Shown: positions 7,838 through 16,008 of the stretch, piece after piece
Numbering within the stretch: position 1 is the first letter of the stretch
Layout of the letters: every line of letters starts with the position of its first letter
DNA from: CAVPEW01 sp963703565
GTDB taxonomy: Bacteria; Actinomycetota; Acidimicrobiia; Acidimicrobiales; VFJN01
Assembly: GCA_963703565.1 (NCBI GenBank)
Contig: CAVPEW010000068.1
Location: 1 to 64,000 of the forward strand
DNA length: 64,000 nucleotides
Direction: 5' to 3'
Notes under the pieces: generated by a model
Database searches by the model: none
What the model was told of the DNA's origin: nothing
What the model saw: only the letters and a program-made list of their open reading frames with translations
Position numbers and translations under genes: made by a program

Positions 7838-8295
7838 GCTGACGGGCCTTCCCGTGGGGTCGCGCCGTCCTGCGCCGTCTCGCCGAGCCCCTCGAAGACC
7901 ATGAGGACGAGCCCGACGACCACGAGGTACACGCCCGCGTCGAAGATCGTCGCCGTCGTGACCTTCACATGGCCGAGTACGACCGGGTCCCACTCGAAAG
8001 AGCGGTGGTCGAGCGGGTCGCTCCCCCCCAGCAGCGGCCCGAGCGCCGACGCGCAGATCAGGCCCAAGCCGAAGGACAGGAGGGACGCCGGCCTCACCCG
8101 GGCCAGGGCACGGACCTCGTCCAGGCCACCGGCGACGTAGCGCAGGCCGATCGCCGCACCCAGGACGAGACCACCGACGAAGCCGCCGCCGGGTTGGTTG
8201 TGCCCGGCGAAGAGCAGGTACACCGACAGCACCGCGGCCGCGTCGAACGCGAAGCGCACAGTCGTGTCGAGGATCGGGGAACGGAGGGGCTTCAT
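7834..8295 (-). CDS. mrpB: Mrp Na+/H+ antiporter subunit B
   Basis: A 153-residue, four-helix MrpB subunit. The FAGHNQPGGGFVGGLVLGAA segment near residue 30 is diagnostic of the family. The ATG at 8295 overlaps the mrpA stop by four bases, and its own stop overlaps mrpC, giving an unbroken chain of coupled genes from A to G. Confidence 0.92.
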   Translation of the reverse strand: MKPLRSPILDTTVRFAFDAAAVLSVYLLFAGHNQPGGGFVGGLVLGAAIGLRYVAGGLDEVRALARVRPASLLSFGLGLICASALGPLLGGSDPLDHRSFEWDPVVLGHVKVTTATIFDAGVYLVVVGLVLMVFEGLGETAQDGATPREGPSA

Positions 8296-10628
8296 CGGAC
8301 CGTCCGCTCCTGCTCGTGCTCGGCCTGGCGGCCCTTCCGGCGAGGCTGCTCGCCGCCGCGCGCCAGCGCGACGATGCCGATGCCGGCAGCGACGAGCACC
8401 GTCACCTCGCCCACGGTGTCCATCCCCCGGATGTCGACGAGGATCACGTTCACGACGTTGCGTCCGTCGCCGTCGGGCAGCGCTCGCTGCGACATCGCGT
8501 CCGACACCGGCTCCTGGGTGCGCCAACCCGCTGACGTGATCGCCATCAGGACCACGAACGCTCCGACCGCAACGGAGATGGCCAGCCGGACGCTTCGGAT
8601 CACGGCCGGGGTGCGCCGCTCGAAGCGGTCCGGCAGCCGTCGCAGCACGAGGAGGAACACCAGGACCGAGAGCGTCTCGACCGCGAACTGGGTCAGAGCC
8701 AGGTCCGGCGCGCCCTGGACGACGAACAGGATGGCCATCCCGTAGCCGACGACACCGAGCAGCAACGCCGCGGCGAAGCGGCGGCTCGCCATCGTCGCCG
8801 CCAACGCCCCCACCACGATCAGCGCTGCGATGGGCACGTGAGCCGTGCGCCCGATCACCTCCGGCCAGCCCGGCCACCACCGTCCCCCTAGCAACGCCAC
8901 CGAGGTCGCGATCGCCGCAGTCGTCAGGATCGTCACCGTGTAGGCCGGCAGGGATCCGGACTGCAGCGTGCTGGTGACCCGCCCGGCCACCCGCAGGGTC
9001 GACCGGACGATGCCCTCGTAGGCGTCACGTCCGGAGACGGCCGGAGCGACACGGGCCTGGACCACTGCCACCCTCCGCCTCTGGCCGAAGAGCACGAACC
9101 CGGCCCCCACGGTGAGCAGCGAGAGCAGCAACGGAGCGGAGAACCCGTGCCACAGCGCCAGGTGCGCACCGGCTCGCACGTCGAGCGCGTGGGCTGCCTG
9201 GTCGACCACGTGCGACCAGGCGGTGGGATGCAGGCCCAACGCCACCGACACGCACGCCAGGACGACAGCCGGGGCGACCAACGCGCTCGAGGGTCCCTGG
9301 TCGAGCGTCGCCCGGGCACGCACGGACCCCGCGATCGAGTCCGGGCGCACGAAGGCAGCCGCGAACCGCAGGCTGTACGCCGCGGTCAGGACCGAGCCGG
9401 CGACGATGCCGGCCAGCGTGATCCGGTCACCGAGGGTTCCGTCGACCAGCGAGGCGTAGGCCTCCTCCTTGGCGATGAAGCCCGCCAGCGGCGGGATCGC
9501 GGCCATGGAGGCTGCGCTGACCACGACGGTCGCCCGCAGCAACCCCCACCCGGAGCCGAGGTACGGCATGAGGCGGACGTCGCGCGTGTGGGCCTCGTGA
9601 TCGACGATGCCGACGACCATGAACAGCGCGGCCTTGAAGACCCCGTGGGCGAGCAGCAGCGCGCATCCTGCCGCGGTGGCTGTCGGGCGACCGATGCCGA
9701 CCAGGACGGTCATGAACCCGAGTTGGCTGACCGTGCCGAACGCGAGGACCTGCTTGAGGTCGAAGGGGCGCAGAGCCCGCAGGCCGCCCGCGACCATCGT
9801 CGTGAGCCCCACGGCCACCACGAGCGGGCGCCAGATCCCCACGTCGGCGAAGGCCGGGGCGAGGCGGGCGACGAGGTACACGCCCGCCTTCACCATGGCC
9901 GCCGAGTGGAGGTACGCGCTGATCGGGGTGGGCGCGACCATGGCTCCCGGCAGCCAGCTGTGGAACGGGTACTGCGCCGACTTGGTGAACGCCCCGACCA
10001 GCACGAGGACCAGCGCGACGGACACGGTGGTGCCTCCGGGCGCGTCGGCGAGGAGGCCACCCAACCGGTAGGTGCCCGAGGACTGACCGAGCAGGACGAG
10101 GCCTGCGAGCATGGCGAGGCCGCCGAGGCTGGTGACCAGCAGGGCGTGCAGGGCGGCCGACCGGGCCTCGGGGTCGTGGTCGTCGAGGCCGATGAGCAGG
10201 TACGACGTGATCGAGGTCAGTTCCCAGAACACGTACAGCAGCAGCAGGTTGTCGGCCAGGACCAGGCCGAACATGGACCCGGCGAAGAGCGCCAACAGTC
10301 CTGCGGCCCGAGCCGTCCGGGCCGTCGGAGCGAAGTACTGCGACCCGAAGGCGAACACGAGTGAGCCGAGGCCCGACACCAGCAGCACCATCAGGAGAGC
10401 GAAGCCGTCGAGCCTCAGGTCGACGGTCAACCCCAACTTCGGGGCCCATCCGACGCTCTGGGTGATCGTCTCCCCGTCGAGCACCGCCGCGGCGCGAGTC
10501 GCTACCCACAGGATCGTCGCGAAGGGAGCGAGGCCGGCCAGGAGCATGGACCAGCGTCCGAGGCGCCCTGCGCTGAGCAGAACGGCGAGACCGACCACGC
10601 CGTGGAGGGCGACCAACGCGAACAGCAT
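8292..10628 (-). CDS. mrpA: Mrp Na+/H+ antiporter subunit A
   Basis: A 778-residue, NuoL-like first subunit of the Mrp complex. The proton-pumping core has LLYVFWELTSITSYLLIG (conserved Glu), FTKSAQYPFHSWLPGAM (conserved Lys), SAAMVKAG, and LLLAHGVFKAALFM. The C-terminal ~170 residues hold the extra helices and MrpB-like domain found in full-length MrpA. Start is the ATG at 10628, giving a hydrophobic first helix; an upstream in-frame ATG adds an Arg/Pro stretch. It is first of seven genes on the minus strand, so Na+ or alkaline stress control would act in the 200 bases upstream. Confidence 0.93.
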   Translation of the reverse strand: MLFALVALHGVVGLAVLLSAGRLGRWSMLLAGLAPFATILWVATRAAAVLDGETITQSVGWAPKLGLTVDLRLDGFALLMVLLVSGLGSLVFAFGSQYFAPTARTARAAGLLALFAGSMFGLVLADNLLLLYVFWELTSITSYLLIGLDDHDPEARSAALHALLVTSLGGLAMLAGLVLLGQSSGTYRLGGLLADAPGGTTVSVALVLVLVGAFTKSAQYPFHSWLPGAMVAPTPISAYLHSAAMVKAGVYLVARLAPAFADVGIWRPLVVAVGLTTMVAGGLRALRPFDLKQVLAFGTVSQLGFMTVLVGIGRPTATAAGCALLLAHGVFKAALFMVVGIVDHEAHTRDVRLMPYLGSGWGLLRATVVVSAASMAAIPPLAGFIAKEEAYASLVDGTLGDRITLAGIVAGSVLTAAYSLRFAAAFVRPDSIAGSVRARATLDQGPSSALVAPAVVLACVSVALGLHPTAWSHVVDQAAHALDVRAGAHLALWHGFSAPLLLSLLTVGAGFVLFGQRRRVAVVQARVAPAVSGRDAYEGIVRSTLRVAGRVTSTLQSGSLPAYTVTILTTAAIATSVALLGGRWWPGWPEVIGRTAHVPIAALIVVGALAATMASRRFAAALLLGVVGYGMAILFVVQGAPDLALTQFAVETLSVLVFLLVLRRLPDRFERRTPAVIRSVRLAISVAVGAFVVLMAITSAGWRTQEPVSDAMSQRALPDGDGRNVVNVILVDIRGMDTVGEVTVLVAAGIGIVALARGGEQPRRKGRQAEHEQERTVR

Positions 10629-10828
10629 CGGATCAGCGCCAGCCCGGGGAGGCGGACATCGCGAACTTGCCACAGGTGGAGGGCATCGGAGGCCTCAGGG
10701 GGTCGACTGAGCTTCGCCGACCAGACTTCCCGGCACTCCGGCAGCGAGGCTATCGCGAAGCTGCAGGTTCTTCGCTGCGAGGAGGACCGTCAGGGCCTGT
10801 CCCCGCTGGCGGCCCCGGGCCCCACCGG
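10629..10828. other. mrp operon leader region
   Basis: This 200-base stretch lies between mrpA and the DUF305 gene, both on the minus strand. It must hold the mrp promoter or 5' leader. I could not identify a clear -35/-10 pair or a known riboswitch in it. Confidence 0.3.
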
Positions 10829-10841
10829 TCAGCTGACCGGT
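10824..10841. terminator. 18-bp palindrome over the DUF305 stop codon
   Basis: ACCGGTCAGCTGACCGGT is a perfect palindrome spanning the stop of the DUF305 gene. It can fold as a 7-bp stem with an AGCT loop. There is no T-run, so it may be a weak terminator or a protein site rather than an intrinsic terminator. Confidence 0.35.
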
Positions 10842-11560
10842 TCGGGTTCGATGTCGACGTCGAGGCCGATCCGGCGAGCCGTGTCGATGAACTCGTTGAT
10901 CTCCACGGCCTGGTTGCGGGCCATCACCTCCGCCAGCCCGCGCACGTCCTCGCTCTCGGCGTGCTCGGCCGCGTAGCGCGCCATGTGCACGGCGCCACGG
11001 TGGTGCTCGGCCATGAGCTCGAGGAACAGCGCATCCGCCGCCGCGCCCCTGGCCCGACGCAGCTCGGCCATCGACTCGTCGCTGGCCAGGCCCGGCATGG
11101 AGCCGGTCGGCATCCCCATGCCCATCCATGCCATCACGGTGCGGGGACGCTCGAGTGCCGCGCCCCACTCCACGAGGCGTTGGTACATCCGCCCGAGCTC
11201 CCAACGCTGCGCCATGACGATCTCCTCCGCGAAGCCGCGCACGGTCGGGTTCGCGCCGTTGGCCCGCTCGATGGTCGCCATGGCGACGCCTTGGTCGTGG
11301 TGCACCGTCATGTCACGGTAGAAGCCCACGTCGACGGACCCGCTGCCGGGGGGATCGTCGTCGTCGGGCCAGGCGTACACGGCTGCCCCGCCGATGAAGG
11401 CAGCCAGCGCCAACAGCACCACCACCCGCACCAGCGGCACCGCGGTCGCGCGGCCCAGGCGGCGGCCGGCATCGCCGGCGTCGGCGGGCGGGCGCGGGTG
11501 CGCCTCGGAGCCGGCGTCGCCGGGCAGGGTCTGACCCGCGTCATCGGGGGGCACCGTCAT
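10829..11560 (-). CDS. DUF305 membrane-anchored protein
   Basis: A 243-residue protein with one N-terminal transmembrane helix (about residues 44-64) after a ~40-residue cytoplasmic Pro/Gly/Ala tail, then an extracytoplasmic DUF305 four-helix domain. Family His motifs are visible: MTVHHDQGVAM and LMAEHHRGAVHM, with Met-rich MAWMGMGMP between them. DUF305 proteins often accompany metal resistance or copper genes, and the His/Met content suits metal binding, but a molecular function is not established. I start at ATG 11560; GTG 11566 is possible. It is divergent from the CDF exporter. Confidence 0.85.
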   Translation of the reverse strand: MTVPPDDAGQTLPGDAGSEAHPRPPADAGDAGRRLGRATAVPLVRVVVLLALAAFIGGAAVYAWPDDDDPPGSGSVDVGFYRDMTVHHDQGVAMATIERANGANPTVRGFAEEIVMAQRWELGRMYQRLVEWGAALERPRTVMAWMGMGMPTGSMPGLASDESMAELRRARGAAADALFLELMAEHHRGAVHMARYAAEHAESEDVRGLAEVMARNQAVEINEFIDTARRIGLDVDIEPEPVS

Positions 11561-11633
11561 GCGCACAGGATCGCGCCGGCTGGGACCTCCGCCACCGCGA
11601 GCGCAAGGTTGCGGACGAACCCGGGAGCGGACA

Positions 11634-11657
11634 ACATCTGCTCATGTATTCAGATGT
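11634..11657. promoter_or_regulatory. probable SmtB/CzrA-type operator on the CDF start
   Basis: ACATCTG-N10-CAGATGT is a 7+10+7 inverted repeat with its spacer covering the CDF start codon (ATG at 11644). The downstream gene of this operon is an ArsR/SmtB repressor with a full zinc site, so this is the obvious candidate operator. Confidence 0.5.
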
Positions 11658-12639
11658 GTCGCTCAGGCGCGAGCGGCACCTGCGGTTCGCGCTGACGGTC
11701 AACGCCGGCGTCGTAGCCATGCAGGTCGTGGCCGGACTGGCGGCGTCGTCGCTCGGCCTGCTCGCGGACGCCGGGCACAACCTCACCGACGTCGCCGCCA
11801 TCGTCGTGTCACTGCTCGCCGTGCGGATGGCACGGCGGCCACCCGACGCCGCTCGTTCCTTCGGCTACCACCGCGGCACGATCCTGGCTGCGCAACTCAA
11901 CGCGGCGAGCATCCTGGTCGTCAGCGCCGTCGTCCTGGTCGAATCGCTACGTCGACTCGGATCTCCGGCCGAGGTCGACGGGCTGCCCGTCGTGGTCGCC
12001 GCTCTGGTCGGCGCCCTGGCCAACCTGTTCTCGGCTCTGCGCCTGTCCGACGGGCTCCACGACCACCGCGGCCAGCGGCACGCCAGCTCCGCGGCCCCCG
12101 GGGACCGGGAGCTGCAAGCCGACCGGCACGGCGATCTGAACATCCGTGCCACCGTGTTGCACCTCGTCGGTGACGGGCTCGCCTCGGTGGCGGTGGCCGC
12201 CACCGGCGCGGTGATCCTGGTCACCGGCGGCTGGGACTGGCTCGACCCGCTCGCATCCCTGGGGATCGCTGTGCTCATCGGGAGCCAGGGCTGGCGCCTG
12301 CTGAGGGCGACCACCGAGGTCCTGCTCGAGGCCACCCCCTCCGGGCTCGACACCGAGCGCCTCGGCGAGGAGATGGCCGGCGTGGAAGGAGTGGAGACCG
12401 TCCACGACCTGCACGTGTGGACCCTCTCCAGCGAGGTCCGAGCCCTGTCGGCCCACCTCGTGCTCGACGGGCACCCGACGCTCGAGCAGGCCCAGGTCGT
12501 CGCCGCCAGGGTCAAGGCAGCGCTCGACCCGCACCATCGCATCGCCCACGCGACCCTGGAACTGGAGTGCGAAGCCTGCGGCGAACCCGACGCGCACTGC
12601 GCCATGGACGTTCCCGAGCCACGGCGCCCGGTGACGTGA
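11644..12639 (+). CDS. CDF-family cation (Zn2+/Co2+/Cd2+) efflux protein
   Basis: A 331-residue cation diffusion facilitator exporting divalent metal in exchange for H+. Six hydrophobic helices carry the metal site: DAGHNLTD in TM2 and HLVGD in TM5. A His-rich loop (HDHRGQRH) lies between TM4 and TM5, and the C-terminal cytoplasmic ferredoxin-like domain includes HDLHVWTL. ECEACGEPDAHC at the end adds possible metal-binding Cys. The stop overlaps the repressor gene's GTG start, so both are one operon. Confidence 0.91.
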   Translation: MYSDVSLRRERHLRFALTVNAGVVAMQVVAGLAASSLGLLADAGHNLTDVAAIVVSLLAVRMARRPPDAARSFGYHRGTILAAQLNAASILVVSAVVLVESLRRLGSPAEVDGLPVVVAALVGALANLFSALRLSDGLHDHRGQRHASSAAPGDRELQADRHGDLNIRATVLHLVGDGLASVAVAATGAVILVTGGWDWLDPLASLGIAVLIGSQGWRLLRATTEVLLEATPSGLDTERLGEEMAGVEGVETVHDLHVWTLSSEVRALSAHLVLDGHPTLEQAQVVAARVKAALDPHHRIAHATLELECEACGEPDAHCAMDVPEPRRPVT

Positions 12640-13025
12640 CCCCCCGGACCCGGCCCGAAGGCTCCGAGCGGTTGGTGGACCCCGCGGGGGTGGAGGCTGC
12701 CAGGCGAGCGGCGAAGGCGGCGGAGGTCGCAACGACCAGCGAGTTGTTCCGCCTGTTGGGTGATCCCACACGGGTCGGCCTGCTCTACGCGCTGGCCACC
12801 GGCGGGGAGCTCTGCGTGGGCGACCTCGCAGCAGCGGTCGGAGCCACCGAGACGTCGGTGTCGCACGCGCTGCGCCTGCTGCGCACGGCACGGGTCGTGC
12901 GGGTGAGGCGTTCCGGGCGCCTCGCCTACTACAGCCTCGACGACGACCACGTGCGCGTCCTGCTCGAGGTCTGCGCCGAGCACCTCGGCCACGGCAGCGG
13001 GCGCGCCCCCTCGACTCGACGGTGA
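12636..13025 (+). CDS. ArsR/SmtB-family zinc-type repressor (CzrA/SmtB-like)
   Basis: A 129-residue repressor. The a5 helix has Asp-x-His-x10-His-x2-His (DDHVRVLLEVCAEHLGH), matching the four ligands of the CzrA/SmtB zinc site, so Zn2+ or Co2+ sensing is well supported. The recognition helix is ETSVSHALRLL. GTG start at 12636 in a GTGA overlap with the CDF exporter. The frame is open further upstream but runs through the exporter gene. It probably represses its own operon. Confidence 0.9.
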   Translation: MTPRTRPEGSERLVDPAGVEAARRAAKAAEVATTSELFRLLGDPTRVGLLYALATGGELCVGDLAAAVGATETSVSHALRLLRTARVVRVRRSGRLAYYSLDDDHVRVLLEVCAEHLGHGSGRAPSTRR

Positions 13026-13090
13026 CTGGCCCCGGCGCCGACCCTTTGCACCTACCATCGGTGGGCCCGGTCCGATCCTTGGGAGTGAAC

Positions 13091-13648
13091 GTGCGCATCG
13101 GCGTCATCGCGGACACCCACATGCCGCCCTTCGACGACGTGGTCTGCAGCGCGGTCGAGGAGGCCTTCTCGTCGGTGGAGCTCATCCTGCACGCCGGCGA
13201 CCTGGTCACCCTGCGGGTGCTCGACTGGCTCGAGGGGCTGTCCCCCGTGGTCTGCGCTCGGGGCAACAACGACATGTTCCTGCCCGAGGACCGCCGGATC
13301 GCCGACACCCACATGCTCGACCTAGCCGGGACGCTGGTGGGCATGACCCACGTCCTTCCGGGTAGGCGGGTCGCCGAGCCGGCGTCGATCCCTGAGCGGG
13401 CTATCCGCAGCGGCCTGGACCCGGTCCCCCACGTATGGGTCTACGGCGACAGCCACCACGACGTGGTCGAGTGGTCCGACGACGTGCTGCTGGTCAATCC
13501 CGGCTCGCCGACCAGCCCGCGCCAGAGGGTCGACCAGCCCGGCACGGTGGCCATCCTCACCCTGGGCGAGGGCAGGCCGTCGGCCGAGATCGTCTTCCTG
13601 CCCGTTCCCGGGCACCCGGGCACCCACGCTGTGCGGCCCCTGCACTGA
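13091..13648 (+). CDS. YfcE/MJ0936-type metallophosphodiesterase
   Basis: A 185-residue calcineurin-like phosphoesterase. The dinuclear-metal motifs are all present: IADTH (DxH), HAGD, GNND, and VYGDSHH near the C-terminus in place of the usual GHTH. Such proteins hydrolyse phosphodiesters in vitro; the physiological substrate is unknown. I prefer the GTG at 13091, which follows a GGGAG site and gives VRIGVIADTH; a GTG at 13085 is equally in frame. It is convergent with the cyclic-nucleotide-binding gene. Confidence 0.85.
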   Translation: MRIGVIADTHMPPFDDVVCSAVEEAFSSVELILHAGDLVTLRVLDWLEGLSPVVCARGNNDMFLPEDRRIADTHMLDLAGTLVGMTHVLPGRRVAEPASIPERAIRSGLDPVPHVWVYGDSHHDVVEWSDDVLLVNPGSPTSPRQRVDQPGTVAILTLGEGRPSAEIVFLPVPGHPGTHAVRPLH

Positions 13649-13681
13649 GCGCCCACGTTCGCTGCGCGCCCGGCAGCGGGG

Positions 13682-14033
13682 TCAGGCCCAGTTGCGGCGG
13701 AGGCGCCGGGGCCATCGAGGCCATCACCTGGAGGGCGAACGTGGGAGTCTCGTGGACCAGGAACAGGAACTGGCGCCGGTCGATGACGGCCAGGACCGAG
13801 GCTTCGGTGGCGGTAGCGGTGGCCATCCGAGGGGACCCGTCGACGATGGCCATCTCACCGAAGGTGTCATCGGGTCCCAGCAGAGCGACCTCCCGCCCGC
13901 CGGAGGTCAGACGCACGGCGCCACTCACGATCCCGAACATCTCCTGGCCGACCTCGCCCTCCTCGAACACGACCGAGCCCGGTGCCAGCTCACGCGCCTC
14001 GGTGGCGTTGACGAACGATCCGGACAACTTCAT
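13682..14033 (-). CDS. cyclic-nucleotide-binding domain protein (apparent frameshift near the end)
   Basis: A small cNMP-binding-fold protein (~117 residues). The beta-roll is visible as LAPGSVVFEEGEVGQEMFGIVSGAVRLTSGG and the phosphate cassette as TFGEMAIVDGSPRMATATA. ATG at 14033. As written, the frame continues to 13557 through 40 odd residues antisense to the phosphodiesterase gene. Dropping one G from the GGGG run at 13708-13711 gives a C-terminus MARRLRRNWA and a stop at 13682, just beyond the neighbouring gene. That C-terminus resembles the one in the related protein at 63197. No output domain is present. Confidence 0.72.
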
Positions 14034-14144
14034 GGCCCGCCCTGCTGGTAGGGGCGCAGTATCGGCAGCCGATCGGGGGCGCACAATCGCTCCCGGCGAA
14101 CCTTGGGAGAACAGTGGGCCAACGGTCCGCCCCGATGGGGCGTT

Positions 14145-14975
14145 CTATCCCAGCGTCGCCGGAGCCCCGGTCGCAGAACGCGGCCGGGACAGCTGCGACG
14201 TCCCGGAGCCGGCCGAGCCGTTGCCGAAGTCGTGCTCGAGCCGGAAGCCGACGCCACGCACAGCCACGATGCGTCGGGCGCTGCCGGCGGAGTCGAGCTT
14301 GGCCCTCAAGGTGCGCACGAGCGCGTCGACGGAGTGGTCGGAACGACCCGCTCGGCGAGGGGCAGCCAGCGCGGCGCGAGTCACGACCCGTCCGGGTCGC
14401 TCCAGCAACAGGGCGAGCATCAGAGCCTCCCGCTCGGTTAGCTCGATGGTCCGATCGCCCACGGTGGCGAACGGGACGACGGGGTCCAGGTGGATCGGCG
14501 GTCCCGAACCGGTGAGGTCGACCACGTCGTGGCGTCGCCGCGGCGGCGATCGGCGCAGCAGCGCCCGCACCCGGGCGACGATCTCGTGCGGGCGGTCGCG
14601 CCACGCGAGCTGGTCGGCGCCGGCGACGAGGGCGTCGAGGGAAGCCGCGTCACGGCCTTCCCCGGGCCGCACGACCAGGATCGGCAGCTCCGCCCGGGCG
14701 CGCAGGGCCCGAACCACGTCGACCGCGGGGGGGTCGGTGAGGTCGAGGTCGACCACCGCGACGTCGAAGGGCACGCGGCGCCAGCGGGCCGCCTCACCGA
14801 CGGGATCTACGAGGACCCCCTGACCATCGGCCTCGAGCAGCCCCGCCAGCAGACGGCACCATCCCATTGCGTCGCCGACGAGCACCACGCTGGGCGCGCC
14901 CTCGTCGTAGACGAGGCGGCGCCAGCGGGCGCGGTCGTCGTCGTCGCCATCCTCGCCCCGCTGCGTCGCCCGCAC
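14145..14975 (-). CDS. OmpR-type winged-helix regulator with degenerate receiver
   Basis: A 276-residue protein. Residues ~38-150 look like a receiver fold: VVLVGDAMG in place of the usual acidic pair, the acceptor-like VAVVDLDLTDP, and no clear switch Thr/Ser or Lys (WRDRP where xKP is usual). Residues ~175-255 are a clear OmpR/PhoB DNA-binding domain (ELTEREALMLALLLERPG, SVDALVRTLRAKLD, AVRGVGFRLE). The only plausible upstream start is GTG at 14975. It lies at the end of the phosphate/surface cluster and could be its dedicated, phosphorylation-independent regulator; that role is inference. Confidence 0.78.
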   Translation of the reverse strand: MRATQRGEDGDDDDRARWRRLVYDEGAPSVVLVGDAMGWCRLLAGLLEADGQGVLVDPVGEAARWRRVPFDVAVVDLDLTDPPAVDVVRALRARAELPILVVRPGEGRDAASLDALVAGADQLAWRDRPHEIVARVRALLRRSPPRRRHDVVDLTGSGPPIHLDPVVPFATVGDRTIELTEREALMLALLLERPGRVVTRAALAAPRRAGRSDHSVDALVRTLRAKLDSAGSARRIVAVRGVGFRLEHDFGNGSAGSGTSQLSRPRSATGAPATLG

Positions 14976-15051
14976 CGGCGGCGACGCTACGGAGCGGGGG
15001 TGGCGCTCCCGTGAACGGGAGGTGGCGCCGGGCCGAAGACTGCGCCTGCGG

Positions 15052-15948
15052 TCAGCCCGCGGTCGCGAGCCGCCGGCGTGCCCGGTGCGACACCACCCGA
15101 GAACCGACCACGGCGCCGACGTCGAGCACGAGCACGGCCACCAGCAGCACCAGACCGGCCGGCAATCTGTCGATGTCCCGGGCCTGCGTCGCAGCAGGCA
15201 CCCCCTGCCCCGACACGCTGGCACTCCACACGAACCGGCCCACAGCGGGGGCCGGGAGCTGCCGACGGATCGTGGTACGCCACTGCTCGCCCGGAGCGAT
15301 GGCCTCCGGACCCCGCGCCATCGCGCTCGCGACATCGTCCCCACCGCTGCGGGATGCTGTGACCTCGAGCTCGACTCCCCCCACCGGGCGCGACGACGAG
15401 TTGCGCACCGTGACCTCGACCTCGTACTCGGTGGGCCCACCGAGATCGGCCCGCAGCCGATCGAGGAGGCCTCGTGGGGACTCGAAGGCTCGCAGCGACA
15501 CCTCCAGCGGAGGGTCCGTCGAGGGCTCCTGCACCGGAGCGCTCGGGTGACCCGCGACGGTGAACGGCGTGGTGGCGACCTCATCGAAGCCAGCCGAGGC
15601 GGCCAGAAGCACGCACGGGCACGGCACCGGCGGAGCCGTCACCGTCATGTCGGTGACCGTGGTCCCTGTGGGATCGTTGAGCCGCCGCCCCGTGCCACCC
15701 GGTTGGTCGCAGTCGCTCGACCCCCGCCGGGCCTCGTTCCCGCAGACCGACACCACCACGGCACCGGCCCGGAACCCGGACAGGTGCACCAGCACCGTGT
15801 CGCCCGGGCGGCCCTCAGGCGTCTCGGCGGAGATGGCCGGGCCCTCCCCAGCGCCGGTGGTCTCGGGTCGACCGGCGGGTCCGGCGGCGTGAGCGCCCAT
15901 CGGTGCCAGCGCGAGCGTGACCAGTGCTGCATCCGCCATGCCGAGCAC
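15052..15948 (-). CDS. secreted neocarzinostatin-like/CARDB-like membrane-anchored protein
   Basis: About 298 residues: an N-terminal hydrophobic signal, then a ~110-residue region resembling the neocarzinostatin immunoglobulin fold (PGDTVLVHLSGFRAG, VSVCGNEARRG...CDQPGG, and a second Cys pair VPCPCVLL). A second beta-rich domain follows (YEVEVTVRNSSSRPVGGVEL), then one C-terminal transmembrane helix and an Arg-rich tail. GTG start at 15948, or ATG at 15939. The signal lacks a basic start, but an upstream frame shifted by one base reads RTRRNPIHRGHLARLV into it. It belongs to the DUF916/WxL group. Confidence 0.65.
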   Translation of the reverse strand: MLGMADAALVTLALAPMGAHAAGPAGRPETTGAGEGPAISAETPEGRPGDTVLVHLSGFRAGAVVVSVCGNEARRGSSDCDQPGGTGRRLNDPTGTTVTDMTVTAPPVPCPCVLLAASAGFDEVATTPFTVAGHPSAPVQEPSTDPPLEVSLRAFESPRGLLDRLRADLGGPTEYEVEVTVRNSSSRPVGGVELEVTASRSGGDDVASAMARGPEAIAPGEQWRTTIRRQLPAPAVGRFVWSASVSGQGVPAATQARDIDRLPAGLVLLVAVLVLDVGAVVGSRVVSHRARRRLATAG

Positions 15949-16008
15949 CAGGCGCGCGAGGTGGCCCCGGTGGATCGGATTGCGCCTGGTCCGGTTCCCT
16001 GGAGCCTC

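Noticed and set aside
10629..10828. Riboswitch or promoter before mrpA
   Set aside because: No convincing -35/-10 pair or conserved RNA core could be recognised.
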